The notes below the pieces were generated by a model, which had not been told where the DNA came from, ran no database searches, and saw only the letters and a list, made by a program, of their open reading frames with translations. The translations under genes were made by a program, and so were the position numbers. Shown here piece after piece: positions 17,292 to 25,844 of a stretch of 64,000 bases of DNA. Positions within the stretch are counted from its first letter, which is position 1; each line of letters starts with the position of its first letter. Source of the DNA: an uncultured Eubacteriales bacterium (GTDB lineage Bacteria > Bacillota > Clostridia > Christensenellales > Aristaeellaceae); assembly GCA_902778995.1 (NCBI GenBank), contig CACYZW010000004.1, positions 47,966 to 111,965 on the forward strand, in the 5' to 3' direction.

Positions 17292-19058
17292 ATGAAATGG
17301 TCCAAATACGTCAGGCCCTATTTGAAATACTTCATACTCGGACCGCTGTGCATGATCGTCGAGATCGTCGGCGAGATCGTCATGCCCAGGCTCTATTCCC
17401 AAATCCTGAACGTGGGCGTTGAAACCCACAACGTGGGCTATATCGTGATCACCTGCCTGCTCATGGTGCTCACGGCGGTGCTGATGATGGGCGGCGGCAT
17501 TGGCGGCGCCTACTTCGGCGCGAAAGCCGCGGTCAACTTCGCCTCCGATCTGCGCCGGGATGTCTACCACAAGGTGCAGGAATTCTCCTTCGCCAACATC
17601 GACAGGTATTCCACGGGCTCGCTGGTCACCCGCATGACCAATGACATCACCCAGCTTCAAAACTTCGTGAACATGATGCTGCGCATGTTCCTGCGGGCTC
17701 CCGGCATGCTCATCGGCGCGCTGATCATGGCCATCGTCATGAATCCCCAGCTGGCGCGGGTGCTCGCGGTCACGATACCGGTCATATTGGTGGTGGAGGT
17801 CATCGTCATCCGCACGGGCTTTCCACGCTTCACCGCCATGCAGGAAAAGATCGACAGGCTGAACTCCCGCATCCAGGAGAGCCTGACCAACATCCGCGTG
17901 GTCAAGTCCTTCGTGCGGGAGGATCGGGAGGACCAGAAGTTCCGCGAGGCCAACGGCGACCTGAAGGACGCCGCGCTGCGGGCGCTGAACGTGGTCATAT
18001 TCATGCTGCCGCTGATGATGCTTTTGATGAACTTCACATCGCTGGCGGTGGTTTGGTTCGGCGGCAAGCAGGTGATCGCCGGGGACATGCCGGTGGGCGA
18101 CTTCTCGGCCTTTTTGACCTATATCACCCAGATACTGATGTCGCTGATGATACTGTCCATGCTCTTTATGAACAGCTCCCGCGCGCTGGCATCCTCCCGG
18201 CGCGTGAAGGAGGTCATGCAGGAGAAGATCGACCTGACCGACGAAAACGCCGCCCACAGGGACGCCAGGGTCCGGCGGGGCGAGATCGAGTTCAGACACG
18301 TGTCCTTCCGCTATTATAAAAACAGCGAGCATCGGGTGCTCAGCGACATTAACCTGAAGATCGAAGCAGGCCAGACCGTGGGCATCATCGGCTCCACAGG
18401 CTGCGGCAAAACCACGCTGGTTTCGATGATTCCCCGGCTGTACGACGTGGACGAGGGCCAGGTTCTGGTGGACAGCATCGACGTGAAGGATTACAGCCTC
18501 TTCCATCTGCGCGAGGGGGTGGGCATGGTGCTGCAAAAGAACGTTCTGTTCTCCGGCACCATCGCCGACAACCTGCGCTGGGGCGACGAAAACGCCACCG
18601 AGGCACAGATGGTCGAGGCGGCCCGCAGCGCCCAGGCCGACGGCTTCATACGCGCCTTTGGCGAGGGGTACGAGACCAATCTGGAGCAGGGCGGCGTGAA
18701 CGTGTCCGGCGGGCAAAAGCAGCGCCTGTGCATCGCCAGGGCGCTCCTGAAGCATCCGAAGATACTGATACTGGACGATTCCACCAGCGCCGTGGACACC
18801 GCCACCGAGGCGTCGATCCGCGCCGCCTTCAAAAACGAGCTGCGGGATTCCACAAAGCTGATCATCGCCCAGCGCATCACATCGGTGCAGGAGGCGGACA
18901 AGATCATCGTCATGGACGACGGCGCGATCACCGGCATGGGCACCCATGCCGAGCTGCTGGCTTCCAACAAGGCCTATCAGGAGATCTATTACTCCCAGGT
19001 GAAGGAGGACGAGCAAACGGCGGGCGCCGGCGGACAGGGGAAGGGGGCGACGGACTGA
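17292..19058 (+). CDS. ABC exporter half-transporter, degenerate-site subunit
   Basis: A 588-residue fused permease-ATPase: six membrane helices within about residues 1-310, then a nucleotide-binding domain. Walker A GSTGCGKTT is near 367, the signature VSGGQKQR near 471 and Walker B ILILDDSTSAVD near 491. The catalytic Glu after Walker B is Asp, and the switch His is Gln (IIAQRITS). This is the pattern of the non-hydrolysing site in heterodimeric exporters such as TM287/288 or BmrC/D. It overlaps the next gene by one base (TGATG), so the two subunits should pair. Substrate unknown; multidrug or lipid export is typical. Confidence 0.9.
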   Translation: MKWSKYVRPYLKYFILGPLCMIVEIVGEIVMPRLYSQILNVGVETHNVGYIVITCLLMVLTAVLMMGGGIGGAYFGAKAAVNFASDLRRDVYHKVQEFSFANIDRYSTGSLVTRMTNDITQLQNFVNMMLRMFLRAPGMLIGALIMAIVMNPQLARVLAVTIPVILVVEVIVIRTGFPRFTAMQEKIDRLNSRIQESLTNIRVVKSFVREDREDQKFREANGDLKDAALRALNVVIFMLPLMMLLMNFTSLAVVWFGGKQVIAGDMPVGDFSAFLTYITQILMSLMILSMLFMNSSRALASSRRVKEVMQEKIDLTDENAAHRDARVRRGEIEFRHVSFRYYKNSEHRVLSDINLKIEAGQTVGIIGSTGCGKTTLVSMIPRLYDVDEGQVLVDSIDVKDYSLFHLREGVGMVLQKNVLFSGTIADNLRWGDENATEAQMVEAARSAQADGFIRAFGEGYETNLEQGGVNVSGGQKQRLCIARALLKHPKILILDDSTSAVDTATEASIRAAFKNELRDSTKLIIAQRITSVQEADKIIVMDDGAITGMGTHAELLASNKAYQEIYYSQVKEDEQTAGAGGQGKGATD

Positions 19059-20908
19059 TGGCGAGAAATCTTGAAACGCTACAAAAGCAGTACAGCCGCG
19101 CCGTCGCTGCCAATACCCGTGGCCCGATGGCCGCCACCAACAACTTCAAGGGCAAGCCCGCCCATTCCAGACAGACCATCTCCCGGATCCTCACCTATGT
19201 CGGCAAGTACAAATACCGGCTGGTGCTTGTGGCGCTGTGCATGCTGCTGAGCACCGGGGCCAGCCTTGCCGCCGGCTACGTGCTGCGCCCGGTCATCAAC
19301 CGCATTGCCGACGCCGCCACGCCTGCCGGGGAGCGCCTGGCCTATCTGGGCATGATGCTTGGCGTGATGGCGGGCATCTACCTGATCGCGGTGTTCGGCC
19401 AGCTGATGCAGTCGAAGCTGATGATCGGCGTGTCCCGAAACGCCATACAGAACATTCGGGACGATCTGTTCACCCGGATCGAGCGGCTCCCGCTGCGCTT
19501 CCACGACAACCAGACCACCGGCGAGCTGATGAGCCGCTTTACCAACGACGTGGACAACATCGGTCAGATGCTGGACCAGTCGCTGATCAGCATGGTGTCT
19601 GGCATCATCAACCTCGTGGGCACGCTGGCCATGATGGTGTACACCAACATCTGGCTGACGCTGATCACACTGGTGTTCATTCCCATCTTCCTGGCGGGCA
19701 GCCGGTTCATCATCGGCAAGAGCCGCAAGTATTACGCCGCACAGCAGGCTGCCCTGGGCGCGGCCAACGGCTATATCGAGGAATCGGTGGCCGGGCAGAA
19801 GGTAGTCAAGGTGTTCAACCATGAATCCGAGTGCGTGGAGGAGTTTGAACAGCTGAACGACGACCTGCGCCACAAGCAGGAGAAGGCCATGTTCTTCGGC
19901 GGCATCATGGGCCCCATCATGGGCAACACCACACAGATCAGCTACGCCCTCACCGCCGGCATCGGCGGTGCGCTGTGCGCCCTGGGCCGCTTCGACGTGG
20001 GCGGCCTGGCCATATTCGTGAACTACTCCCGCCAGTTTTCCCGCCCCATCAACGAGATCTCCCAGCAGATGGCGACGATCTTCTCGGCCCTGGCCGGCGC
20101 GGAGCGCGTGTTCGCGATGATGGATCAGGAGCCCGAGGATCTTGCCGCAGGCACAGCCGAACTGCCCGAGCGCCTTGAGGGCCATGTGGTGCTTGAGGAC
20201 GTGAGCTTTGGCTACGTGCCGGAAAAGACGGTGCTCAAGCACATCAGCCTGTACGCCAAGCCCGGCCAGAAGATCGCCTTCGTGGGCTCCACCGGCGCGG
20301 GCAAGACCACCGTCACCAACCTTCTGAACCGATTCTACGACATCAATTCGGGCAAAATCACCATCGACGGCATCGACATCATGGACATGCCCAAGAGTTA
20401 CCTGCGCAAAAATATCGCCATGGTGCTCCAGGATACCCACCTGTTCACCGGCACGGTGATGGAAAACATACGCTACGGCCGCCTGGACGCCACCGACGAC
20501 GAGGTCATTGCCGCCGCGAAGACCGCCAGCGCCGACAGCTTCATCCGCCGCCTGTCCGACGGCTACCATACCATGATCGAGGGCGACGGTGCGAACCTCT
20601 CCCAGGGCCAGCGGCAGCTTCTGAACATCGCCCGTGCGGCCCTGAGCAAGGCGCCGATACTGGTGCTGGACGAGGCCACGTCCTCCGTCGATACCCGCAC
20701 CGAGCGCCACATCGAGGAGGGCATGGACACCCTGATGAAGGACAGGACCACCTTCGTGATCGCCCACCGCCTGTCCACCGTCCGCAACGCCGACGCCATC
20801 ATGGTGCTGGAGAACGGAGAGATCATCGAGCGCGGCGACCATGAAGACCTGCTGGCCATGAAGGGCAGGTATTACGAGCTGTATACGGGAAAGAGCGAGC
20901 TGTCGTGA
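19058..20908 (+). CDS. ABC exporter half-transporter, canonical subunit
   Basis: A 616-residue partner of the upstream subunit. After a polar N-terminal stretch of about 45 residues come six membrane helices and an ATPase domain with Walker A GSTGAGKTT (near 409), LVLDEATSSVD (near 534) and IAHRLST, all canonical. Its signature is LSQGQRQ, slightly altered from LSGGQ, as expected because it faces the degenerate site in the partner. The start overlaps the upstream stop. Together they form a heterodimeric exporter; no neighbouring gene names the cargo. Confidence 0.9.
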   Translation: MARNLETLQKQYSRAVAANTRGPMAATNNFKGKPAHSRQTISRILTYVGKYKYRLVLVALCMLLSTGASLAAGYVLRPVINRIADAATPAGERLAYLGMMLGVMAGIYLIAVFGQLMQSKLMIGVSRNAIQNIRDDLFTRIERLPLRFHDNQTTGELMSRFTNDVDNIGQMLDQSLISMVSGIINLVGTLAMMVYTNIWLTLITLVFIPIFLAGSRFIIGKSRKYYAAQQAALGAANGYIEESVAGQKVVKVFNHESECVEEFEQLNDDLRHKQEKAMFFGGIMGPIMGNTTQISYALTAGIGGALCALGRFDVGGLAIFVNYSRQFSRPINEISQQMATIFSALAGAERVFAMMDQEPEDLAAGTAELPERLEGHVVLEDVSFGYVPEKTVLKHISLYAKPGQKIAFVGSTGAGKTTVTNLLNRFYDINSGKITIDGIDIMDMPKSYLRKNIAMVLQDTHLFTGTVMENIRYGRLDATDDEVIAAAKTASADSFIRRLSDGYHTMIEGDGANLSQGQRQLLNIARAALSKAPILVLDEATSSVDTRTERHIEEGMDTLMKDRTTFVIAHRLSTVRNADAIMVLENGEIIERGDHEDLLAMKGRYYELYTGKSELS

Positions 20909-20952
20909 TTGCCAGATGCATACGGGTAAGAACAAGCTGACACGATTATGGA

Positions 20953-20985
20953 GGCCCGGATTACATGGAAATCCGGGCCGTTTTT
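20953..20985 (+). terminator. Terminator of the ABC exporter operon
   Basis: GGCCCGGATT pairs with AATCCGGGCC around a 7-base loop, followed by G and TTTTT. Confidence 0.85.
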
Positions 20986-20989
20986 CTGC

Positions 20990-21985
20990 TCAGTTCGTGC
21001 TGGTCATCGCACTGCCGCAGCGGGGGCAGAGCGTGCTGCCGCTGGCGCAGGTGGTGCCGCAGTTGGAGCACTGGCTCACGCGGCGGGGCCTCACCGGGTT
21101 CACCGGCCCGCAGGCATAGCAGCCGCCGGTGGCGCTGGTGGTCGTGCCGTTGCCGGTCGCGGCGGCTTCGCCCACGGGCTCCAGCGCGCAGGAGGACTGG
21201 GGGAACAAGGGCAGACTGAAAAATTCATCGCATACATTCTCGGCGAATTCCTCGCAGGGGGGCACCTGGCAGAAGCCGTAGGTGGGGATCAGTATGTCCA
21301 CCTCCGCGAGCACCTTCAGCACGACGGTGACGCAGACGGTGATGTCGAAGGCGCAGTTGCCGATGTAAGTGCCGGACACGCAAATCGCGCTCACAAGGCT
21401 TTCCAGGGTGAAGGGGATGATGGAGTCGTCCGGGATGCACAGCAGTATGTCCTTATCCACCTTGATGACGGTCTGGCCCATCCACTCCTGGCAGCGCTGG
21501 TCCAGGAACAGCACGTCTAGCGGCACGTCCACGGTGCAGCGCACGCGGGCGAACTGGGGCCTGTCGGTCATGCGCTCGACGGTCAGGTTCGAGATGCGGC
21601 CCGCGGTGGTGGAGGAGCGGCAGCTCTCGAAGGTCCACGCGCCATAGGGGCGGGGCAGGGGGCCGGGGTTGTTTTCGGCGTTCTGGACGGCCTCGTCGTG
21701 GGTGATGGGGATGCTGGCGGGCGGGCATTCGCAGTTGCAGCGGTTGCCCTCGCAGTCGCAGGAACAGGGACGGCCGCTGTTGCCGGGGCAGTCGGGGCCG
21801 GGCAGCACCGGCACGATGTTCTCGATGACGATGCGCTTGTCGTCCAGCTGCTCCTGCTGCATGCAGCTGTCGTAGACGTTCTTGACCTGTACGCACACGC
21901 GCTGGTTCAAACCGGAAAGCACGTTCCCGTTGACCATGCCCGGACAGGCGTCAGAATGGGCGTTTTTGTACGAATAGAAACTCAT
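20990..21985 (-). CDS. Cysteine-rich protein with C-terminal zinc ribbon, candidate spore coat protein
   Basis: A 331-residue protein without a signal peptide. Near the N-terminus VKNVYDSCMQQEQLDD resembles a motif I recall in conserved proteins of spore-forming Clostridia. A Cys cluster follows (CPGNSGRPCSCDCEGNRC, then CECPP), then a beta-rich middle, a TGNGTTTSATGG linker and a double-CxxC zinc ribbon at the end (CSNCGTTCAS...CPRCGSA). The start has GAGGAGG upstream. A possible mother-cell (SigK-like) promoter lies at 22036-22061. The neighbourhood is otherwise sporulation genes, so a coat or exosporium role is plausible but unproven. Confidence 0.7.
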   Translation of the reverse strand: MSFYSYKNAHSDACPGMVNGNVLSGLNQRVCVQVKNVYDSCMQQEQLDDKRIVIENIVPVLPGPDCPGNSGRPCSCDCEGNRCNCECPPASIPITHDEAVQNAENNPGPLPRPYGAWTFESCRSSTTAGRISNLTVERMTDRPQFARVRCTVDVPLDVLFLDQRCQEWMGQTVIKVDKDILLCIPDDSIIPFTLESLVSAICVSGTYIGNCAFDITVCVTVVLKVLAEVDILIPTYGFCQVPPCEEFAENVCDEFFSLPLFPQSSCALEPVGEAAATGNGTTTSATGGCYACGPVNPVRPRRVSQCSNCGTTCASGSTLCPRCGSAMTSTN

Positions 21986-22035
21986 ATTTATTCCTCCTCA
22001 CTTTCTGTGGGGGCTGAAATCGCCCGTCACAGTGC

Positions 22036-22061
22036 ATCCTATGCCCGCGGCGCAAAAGGGT
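22036..22061 (-). promoter_or_regulatory. Candidate SigK/SigE-type promoter
   Basis: On the minus strand AC (22061-22060), 16 bp, then CATAGGAT (22043-22036), which fits the AC / CATAnnnT pattern of SigK promoters. It lies about 50 bp before the Cys-rich gene. Short consensus, so chance matches are possible. Confidence 0.35.
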
Positions 22062-22142
22062 GCGCAGAGGATCTCCAGGCTGAGAAATATGACGAATATA
22101 TATCTTTTATTTCAAATATATGATATATATTCAGGATTATCC

Positions 22143-22171
22143 TTGAATAGTAAATACATTCGTAATATAAT
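22143..22171 (+). promoter_or_regulatory. Strong SigA-type promoter
   Basis: TTGAAT (22143-22148), 17 bp, TATAAT (22166-22171), 30 bp before the next start codon, in an AT-rich stretch. Confidence 0.8.
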
Positions 22172-22200
22172 ACGGAAAACAGCACCTATGGAGGTTTGCA

Positions 22201-23142
22201 ATGGCTTTCCGCATTATATCGCGTGTCATGGCGCTTGTGCTTGCGGCCATAATGATGAGCGTCTGCATATCGGTCTGCGCGGAGCAGACGACCGTTTACG
22301 CGGCGGTGGAGGATGCCATCGTATACGACGCCGAAGGAAACAATATCGCCACCCTTCCGCTGAATACGCCGCTGACGCTGACCGGCGTGAGGCGCGGCAT
22401 TTGCCGGGTGACGATGAACGGCTATATTGCCTACATGAGCAAATCGGAGCTGAGCCTGAAACCGGTGGCGGCGGAGACTCCGGATGCATCCCCGGGCATC
22501 ACGGCCTATGTCAAAAAGCAGGGTGCAAAGGTTTACGACGAAAGGAAAAACGTCATTGCGACGCTGGGCATGAACGATGCCGTGACGGTCACGGCGAAGA
22601 AGGGCCCGGTCTGTCGGATCTTAACCAGCGACAGGGCGGGCTATATGTATTTTTCAGACCTTTCCAGAAATAAGGTTGAAGCGGAATCCGCCGCGCCCGC
22701 TCCGGCGGGCAGCGCCATTCCGCCGGCAAGGGGAACGGCCCGGGAGATGGATTGGTGGGACAGCGACATCCAGAAGATATTCGCAAGGGGCGTCGTCGCT
22801 CAGATCACCGACGTGGAAACCGGGCTGTCCTGGCGGGAGCGCCGCAATGGCGGCACCAACCACGCCGACTGTCAGCCCCTGACCGCCGCGGACACCGCGG
22901 CGATGAAGAAGGCCTACGGTGGCAAGTGGTCCTGGGACCGGCGGGCGGTGTTCGTGACCATCAACGGGGTGAACTACGCCGCCTCCATCAACGGCATGCC
23001 CCACGGGGACGGTTCGATCAAGGACAACAATTTCAACGGACACCACTGCATCCATTTCACCAACAGCCGCACCCACGGCAGCAACAAGGTGTGCCCGCTG
23101 CATCAGGCCGCCATACGCAAGGCAATGCTGACGCGCTTGTGA
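22201..23142 (+). CDS. Secreted SH3-repeat protein with conserved C-terminal domain of unknown function
   Basis: A 313-residue exported protein. Residues 1-27 are a signal peptide ending VCA. Two SH3-like repeats follow (about 30-88 and 98-158), each with VYD...N.IATL. After a Pro/Ala linker comes a domain of about 130 residues starting near 180 (MDWWDSDIQKIFARGVVAQI). It carries a conserved RRNGGTNHADCQPLTA segment, SWDRRAVFVTINGV, and FNGHHCIHFTNSRTH near the end. I recall this His/Cys-containing domain in many secreted Firmicute proteins, but no enzyme activity is established. The SH3 repeats suggest cell-wall attachment. Strong promoter and terminator flank it, so it is monocistronic. Confidence 0.8.
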   Translation: MAFRIISRVMALVLAAIMMSVCISVCAEQTTVYAAVEDAIVYDAEGNNIATLPLNTPLTLTGVRRGICRVTMNGYIAYMSKSELSLKPVAAETPDASPGITAYVKKQGAKVYDERKNVIATLGMNDAVTVTAKKGPVCRILTSDRAGYMYFSDLSRNKVEAESAAPAPAGSAIPPARGTAREMDWWDSDIQKIFARGVVAQITDVETGLSWRERRNGGTNHADCQPLTAADTAAMKKAYGGKWSWDRRAVFVTINGVNYAASINGMPHGDGSIKDNNFNGHHCIHFTNSRTHGSNKVCPLHQAAIRKAMLTRL

Positions 23143-23180
23143 CCTTGCCGATGCAACGTCCCGCAGCCAAAATGACCGCA

Positions 23181-23210
23181 CCCCGCAGCCAATATGACTG
23201 CGGGGTTTTG
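23181..23210 (+). terminator. Terminator after the SH3-repeat gene
   Basis: CCCCGCAG...CTGCGGGG stem followed by TTTTG. Confidence 0.8.
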
Positions 23211-23229
23211 CAATTTCAATCGCGTTTGA

Positions 23230-23478
23230 TTACCGCTGTCCGGCGTATTTCTGCCGCACCTGGTTGATCTGCTGCTGGTCGGCCTGCTGGGCGGGATACC
23301 AGCCCTTCTGGGACATCTTCTGATAGATGTCGCTCTGCATGCACAGGCTGTCGTTCAGCGCGGTATCAAAGGTCTGCTGCACGTTCTGGGTGGCGGATTC
23401 AATCGCGCCGTGCATATACAGGTCGCATACGCCCTTCGTGGTCAGCAGGATGTTTTCCATGATCGACTGGTCGTTCAT
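23230..23478 (-). CDS. CotF-family spore coat protein
   Basis: An 82-residue helical protein. The segment MENILLTTKGVCDLYMHGAIESATQNV with later LNDSLCMQSDIYQKMSQKGWYP is the Coat_F signature. The ATG at 23478 is preceded by GGAGGAAAG; 13 in-frame codons upstream are ignored. It follows a 56-residue companion by 13 bp, a usual pairing in clostridial coat operons. CotF-type proteins are deposited on the spore by mother-cell expression. Confidence 0.85.
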   Translation of the reverse strand: MNDQSIMENILLTTKGVCDLYMHGAIESATQNVQQTFDTALNDSLCMQSDIYQKMSQKGWYPAQQADQQQINQVRQKYAGQR

Positions 23479-23491
23479 TGCGCTTTCCTCC

Positions 23492-23665
23492 TTACACCAG
23501 TTGATAGAACTTGCCAAACAGCTCGCGATGCTTGGCCAGCATCTGATTCACGCAGTTCTTCAGCTCCGGGTCGTTCAGCTGGTTCACAGCCTGCTGGCAC
23601 TGGCTGGTCAAAAACTGCTCATGTCCGAGGGCGTCTTCGATATATTGCAATTCCTTGGGGCTCAT
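23492..23665 (-). CDS. Small spore coat-associated protein
   Basis: A 57-residue helical protein, MSPKELQYIEDALGHEQFLT..., typical of the small partner upstream of cotF genes. The ATG at 23665 is used because AGGAGGTGAG lies just upstream; a GTG nine bases earlier falls within that site. Upstream, ATA and CACACTAT 17 bp apart loosely resemble a SigE promoter. Confidence 0.7.
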   Translation of the reverse strand: MSPKELQYIEDALGHEQFLTSQCQQAVNQLNDPELKNCVNQMLAKHRELFGKFYQLV

Positions 23666-23719
23666 TTGCCTCACCTCCTGGGAATAGTGTGCCCGGTTTG
23701 ACCGGGTTTATACATGATT

Positions 23720-24088
23720 TTACGGCTTCGCGTGGGGCTTGAACAGCAGCGCGTTCAACAGGCCAAACACCACGGCGGCGGTGATCCCTGCGGCGGTGCG
23801 GGTGATGCCGCCCACGAACGCGCCGATCAGCCCGTAGCGGTTCACCGCCTCGATGGCGCCCATGGCCAGGGAATAGCCGAAGCCGGTCAGCGGCACCGTC
23901 GCCCCGGCCCCGGCGAAGTCGGCCAGGGGCTTGTAGACGCCCAGGGCCGTCAGCAGGACGCCGGAGACCACGAAGAGCACCAGTATCCTGGCGTTGGTCA
24001 GCTTGGTGCGCATGATGAGCAGCTGGCCGATGTCGCAGATCAGGCCGCCGACCACGAAGGCCTTGACAAACATCCAAAATGTGTTCAT
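23720..24088 (-). CDS. spoVAE: Stage V sporulation protein AE
   Basis: A 122-residue membrane protein with four hydrophobic helices and the SpoVAE signature KAFVVGGLICDIGQLLI and AGAGATVPLTGFGYSLA. It is part of the SpoVA channel that loads Ca-dipicolinate into the forespore and releases it in germination. The start overlaps the spoVAD stop by four bases (ATGA arrangement), and the order C-D-E is conserved. It shares the AGAG...PxTGF motif with SpoVAC. Confidence 0.93.
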   Translation of the reverse strand: MNTFWMFVKAFVVGGLICDIGQLLIMRTKLTNARILVLFVVSGVLLTALGVYKPLADFAGAGATVPLTGFGYSLAMGAIEAVNRYGLIGAFVGGITRTAAGITAAVVFGLLNALLFKPHAKP

Positions 24089-25104
24089 GGGTCGCTCCTC
24101 TCTATGCAGGCGGCGTAGGCGATGCCCGGCACACTCTGCCCCTGCTGGCTGCTGGTGGGGGAGAGCATCGCCCCGGAACCGACCAACAGCAATCGCTTCA
24201 TTTCTCCCGCTTCCATGCGCTTCATCAGCCAGCCGCAGCTCACCGAGGCCACGCAGCCGCAGCCGCTGCCGCCCGCGTGGGCGTCCTGCGCCTGATAGAA
24301 CAGGCTCGCGCCGCAATCGATCAGCTTTTCCGGGGGAATGGCGAGCTTCGCCGCCTCCGCAAGCGCCAGCAGCAGATCCCTTCCGATCCAACCCAAATCG
24401 CCGGTGGCGATCAGATCGTAGTCGTCCGCCGTGCGGCCGGTGTCCGACAGGTGGGCGGCGAGGGTATCGAATACCGCCGGGGCCATCGCCGCGCCCATGT
24501 GGTTGGCGTCGGTGATGTTCAGGTCGATCACCCGGCCCAGGGTGCCGGAGGTGACGCGCAAGACGGCGCCGTCACCGTTTCCGTTCAACAGCGCCGCGCC
24601 GCAGGCCGTGGCGGTGCGGGAAGCCTGCGGGGGCTTCTGAGTGCCCAGCTCCAGCGGGAACCGGAATTGCCGTTCGGCGGTGCAATAGTGGCTGGAGGCG
24701 ACGCAGAGCGCGTTTTCAAGGAAACCGCCGGAGATCAGCGCGGAGCCGATCACCAGCGCCTGCACGAAGGTGGAGCAGGCCCCGTACAGCCCGATGAACG
24801 GCATGCCCAGCGTCCGCGCGGCGAAGGACGACGCGATGATCTGGTTGTTCAGGTCGCCGCCCAGCATGGCCTGAACGGCCTCGTCCGGCAGCCGGGATCG
24901 GCATATGGCGTCCCTGGCGCATCGGCGCACCATCTCCATCTCGGCCAGCTCCCAGCTCTTTTGCCCCAGCAGATCGTCCGAAAGTACGGTGTCGAACCAG
25001 TCCGCCAGCGGCCCCCGGCCCTCCTTCGGCCCGACGATGCTGGCATGGGCCGCGATGGCGGGGGGATTGTCATAGATGAAGGTCTGTTGTCCTGCCCGGC
25101 TCAC
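24085..25104 (-). CDS. spoVAD: Stage V sporulation protein AD
   Basis: A 339-residue thiolase-fold protein without the catalytic function of that fold; SpoVAD is the dipicolinate-binding subunit of the SpoVA complex. Landmarks are FIYDNPPAIAAHASIVGPKEG at the start, GLYGACSTFVQAL near 115-127 and GGSGCGCVASV near 290. The GTG at 25104 overlaps the spoVAC stop (GTGA), which decides the start over a GTG nine bases earlier. Translational coupling through C, D and E is evident. Confidence 0.93.
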   Translation of the reverse strand: MSRAGQQTFIYDNPPAIAAHASIVGPKEGRGPLADWFDTVLSDDLLGQKSWELAEMEMVRRCARDAICRSRLPDEAVQAMLGGDLNNQIIASSFAARTLGMPFIGLYGACSTFVQALVIGSALISGGFLENALCVASSHYCTAERQFRFPLELGTQKPPQASRTATACGAALLNGNGDGAVLRVTSGTLGRVIDLNITDANHMGAAMAPAVFDTLAAHLSDTGRTADDYDLIATGDLGWIGRDLLLALAEAAKLAIPPEKLIDCGASLFYQAQDAHAGGSGCGCVASVSCGWLMKRMEAGEMKRLLLVGSGAMLSPTSSQQGQSVPGIAYAACIERSDP

Positions 25105-25559
25105 AGCACCCACCCCCGGATCAGCCAGTAGACGACGCCCACGGCCACCGACGTGACAATGCCGTAGGCCAGCACCGGGCCGGCCAGCGTGAACAGGCGC
25201 GCCCCCACGCCCATGACCGCGCCCTCCCGCTGGAATTCAATGGCCGGAGCAGCCACCGAATTGGCGAAGCCCGTCACCGGTATGGCCGAGCCCGCCCCGG
25301 CATACTGGCCGATGCGGTCGTAGACGCCAAAGCCGGTCAATGTGGTGCCCAGGAAGATGAGGACGCTGGTGGTGAACATTGGCGCGGTGACCTCGCCCAG
25401 GTTCAGGCGCTGTGCCCACAGCGTCAGCGCCTGTCCCAGGCAGCAGATCGTTCCGCCCACCCAGAAGGCCCGCCAGTAGCCCCGCAGCATGCGGGAGGGC
25501 GGCGTGAGCCTGGAGACCAGCTCGCGGTACTGATCCGGCGTAAAGGGCTGACGGCTCAT
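25101..25559 (-). CDS. spoVAC: Stage V sporulation protein AC
   Basis: A 152-residue membrane protein with SpoVAC features: a polar start, then FWVGGTICCLGQALTLWAQ, VTAPMFTTSVLIFLGTTLTG and AGAGSAIPVTGFANS. SpoVAC is the mechanosensitive pore of the dipicolinate channel. Its ATG overlaps the stop of a 41-codon ORF (ATGA), with AAGGAGG seven bases upstream. The spoVAA and spoVAB genes are not present in this window. Confidence 0.93.
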   Translation of the reverse strand: MSRQPFTPDQYRELVSRLTPPSRMLRGYWRAFWVGGTICCLGQALTLWAQRLNLGEVTAPMFTTSVLIFLGTTLTGFGVYDRIGQYAGAGSAIPVTGFANSVAAPAIEFQREGAVMGVGARLFTLAGPVLAYGIVTSVAVGVVYWLIRGWVL

Positions 25560-25681
25560 GGCTGGACCTCCTTTTCATTGCGGATGCTGTACCCTTCCGA
25601 TCTGGGCGGGAGGCGGATCTCGGTGCTTTTTGACGGAAAATCCGGATTTGTCGAGAGCATGGGGATGTTGCAGCGTTTCAT
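25556..25681 (-). CDS. Short ORF translationally coupled to spoVAC
   Basis: A 41-residue reading frame beginning MKRCNIPMLSTNPDF and ending RNEKEVQP, with AAAGGACAGGG before its ATG and a stop overlapping the spoVAC start. It is polar, with no membrane segment. A forespore-type promoter lies about 38 bp upstream. It could be a leader peptide or a small coat or channel accessory protein. I know no family for it; position and coupling are the main support. Confidence 0.5.
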   Translation of the reverse strand: MKRCNIPMLSTNPDFPSKSTEIRLPPRSEGYSIRNEKEVQP

Positions 25682-25719
25682 ATGCCCTGTCCTTTCTTTT
25701 TCAATATTCGTAACGCGCA

Positions 25720-25749
25720 TAGTATGCGCAAACCCGCTATTTTTTATAG
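25720..25749 (-). promoter_or_regulatory. Candidate SigG/SigF-type promoter of the spoVA operon
   Basis: On the minus strand CTATA (25749-25745), 18 bp, CATACTA (25726-25720). The -10 matches the SigG consensus exactly; the -35 and spacing are less ideal. SigG control is the known mode for spoVA operons. Confidence 0.5.
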
Positions 25750-25807
25750 ATGGCCAAAAATCCGAACATTCCAGCGCAAATTAATAAAATTATTTTGAAA
25801 TTAGGGC

Positions 25808-25836
25808 TTGACAACCGGATAATCCTGCATTATAAT
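25808..25836 (+). promoter_or_regulatory. Consensus SigA promoter of the trp importer operon
   Basis: TTGACA (25808-25813), exactly 17 bp, TATAAT (25831-25836). Both hexamers are perfect. Confidence 0.9.
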
Positions 25837-25844
25837 ATCTCCAA

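Noticed and set aside
14903-17305. An 800-codon open frame antisense to the EF-G-like gene
   Set aside because: It mirrors a GC-rich coding gene, has His/Gly/Ala-rich low-information composition and no ribosome site. Similar antisense frames over the chelatase, trp and ABC genes were rejected for the same reason.
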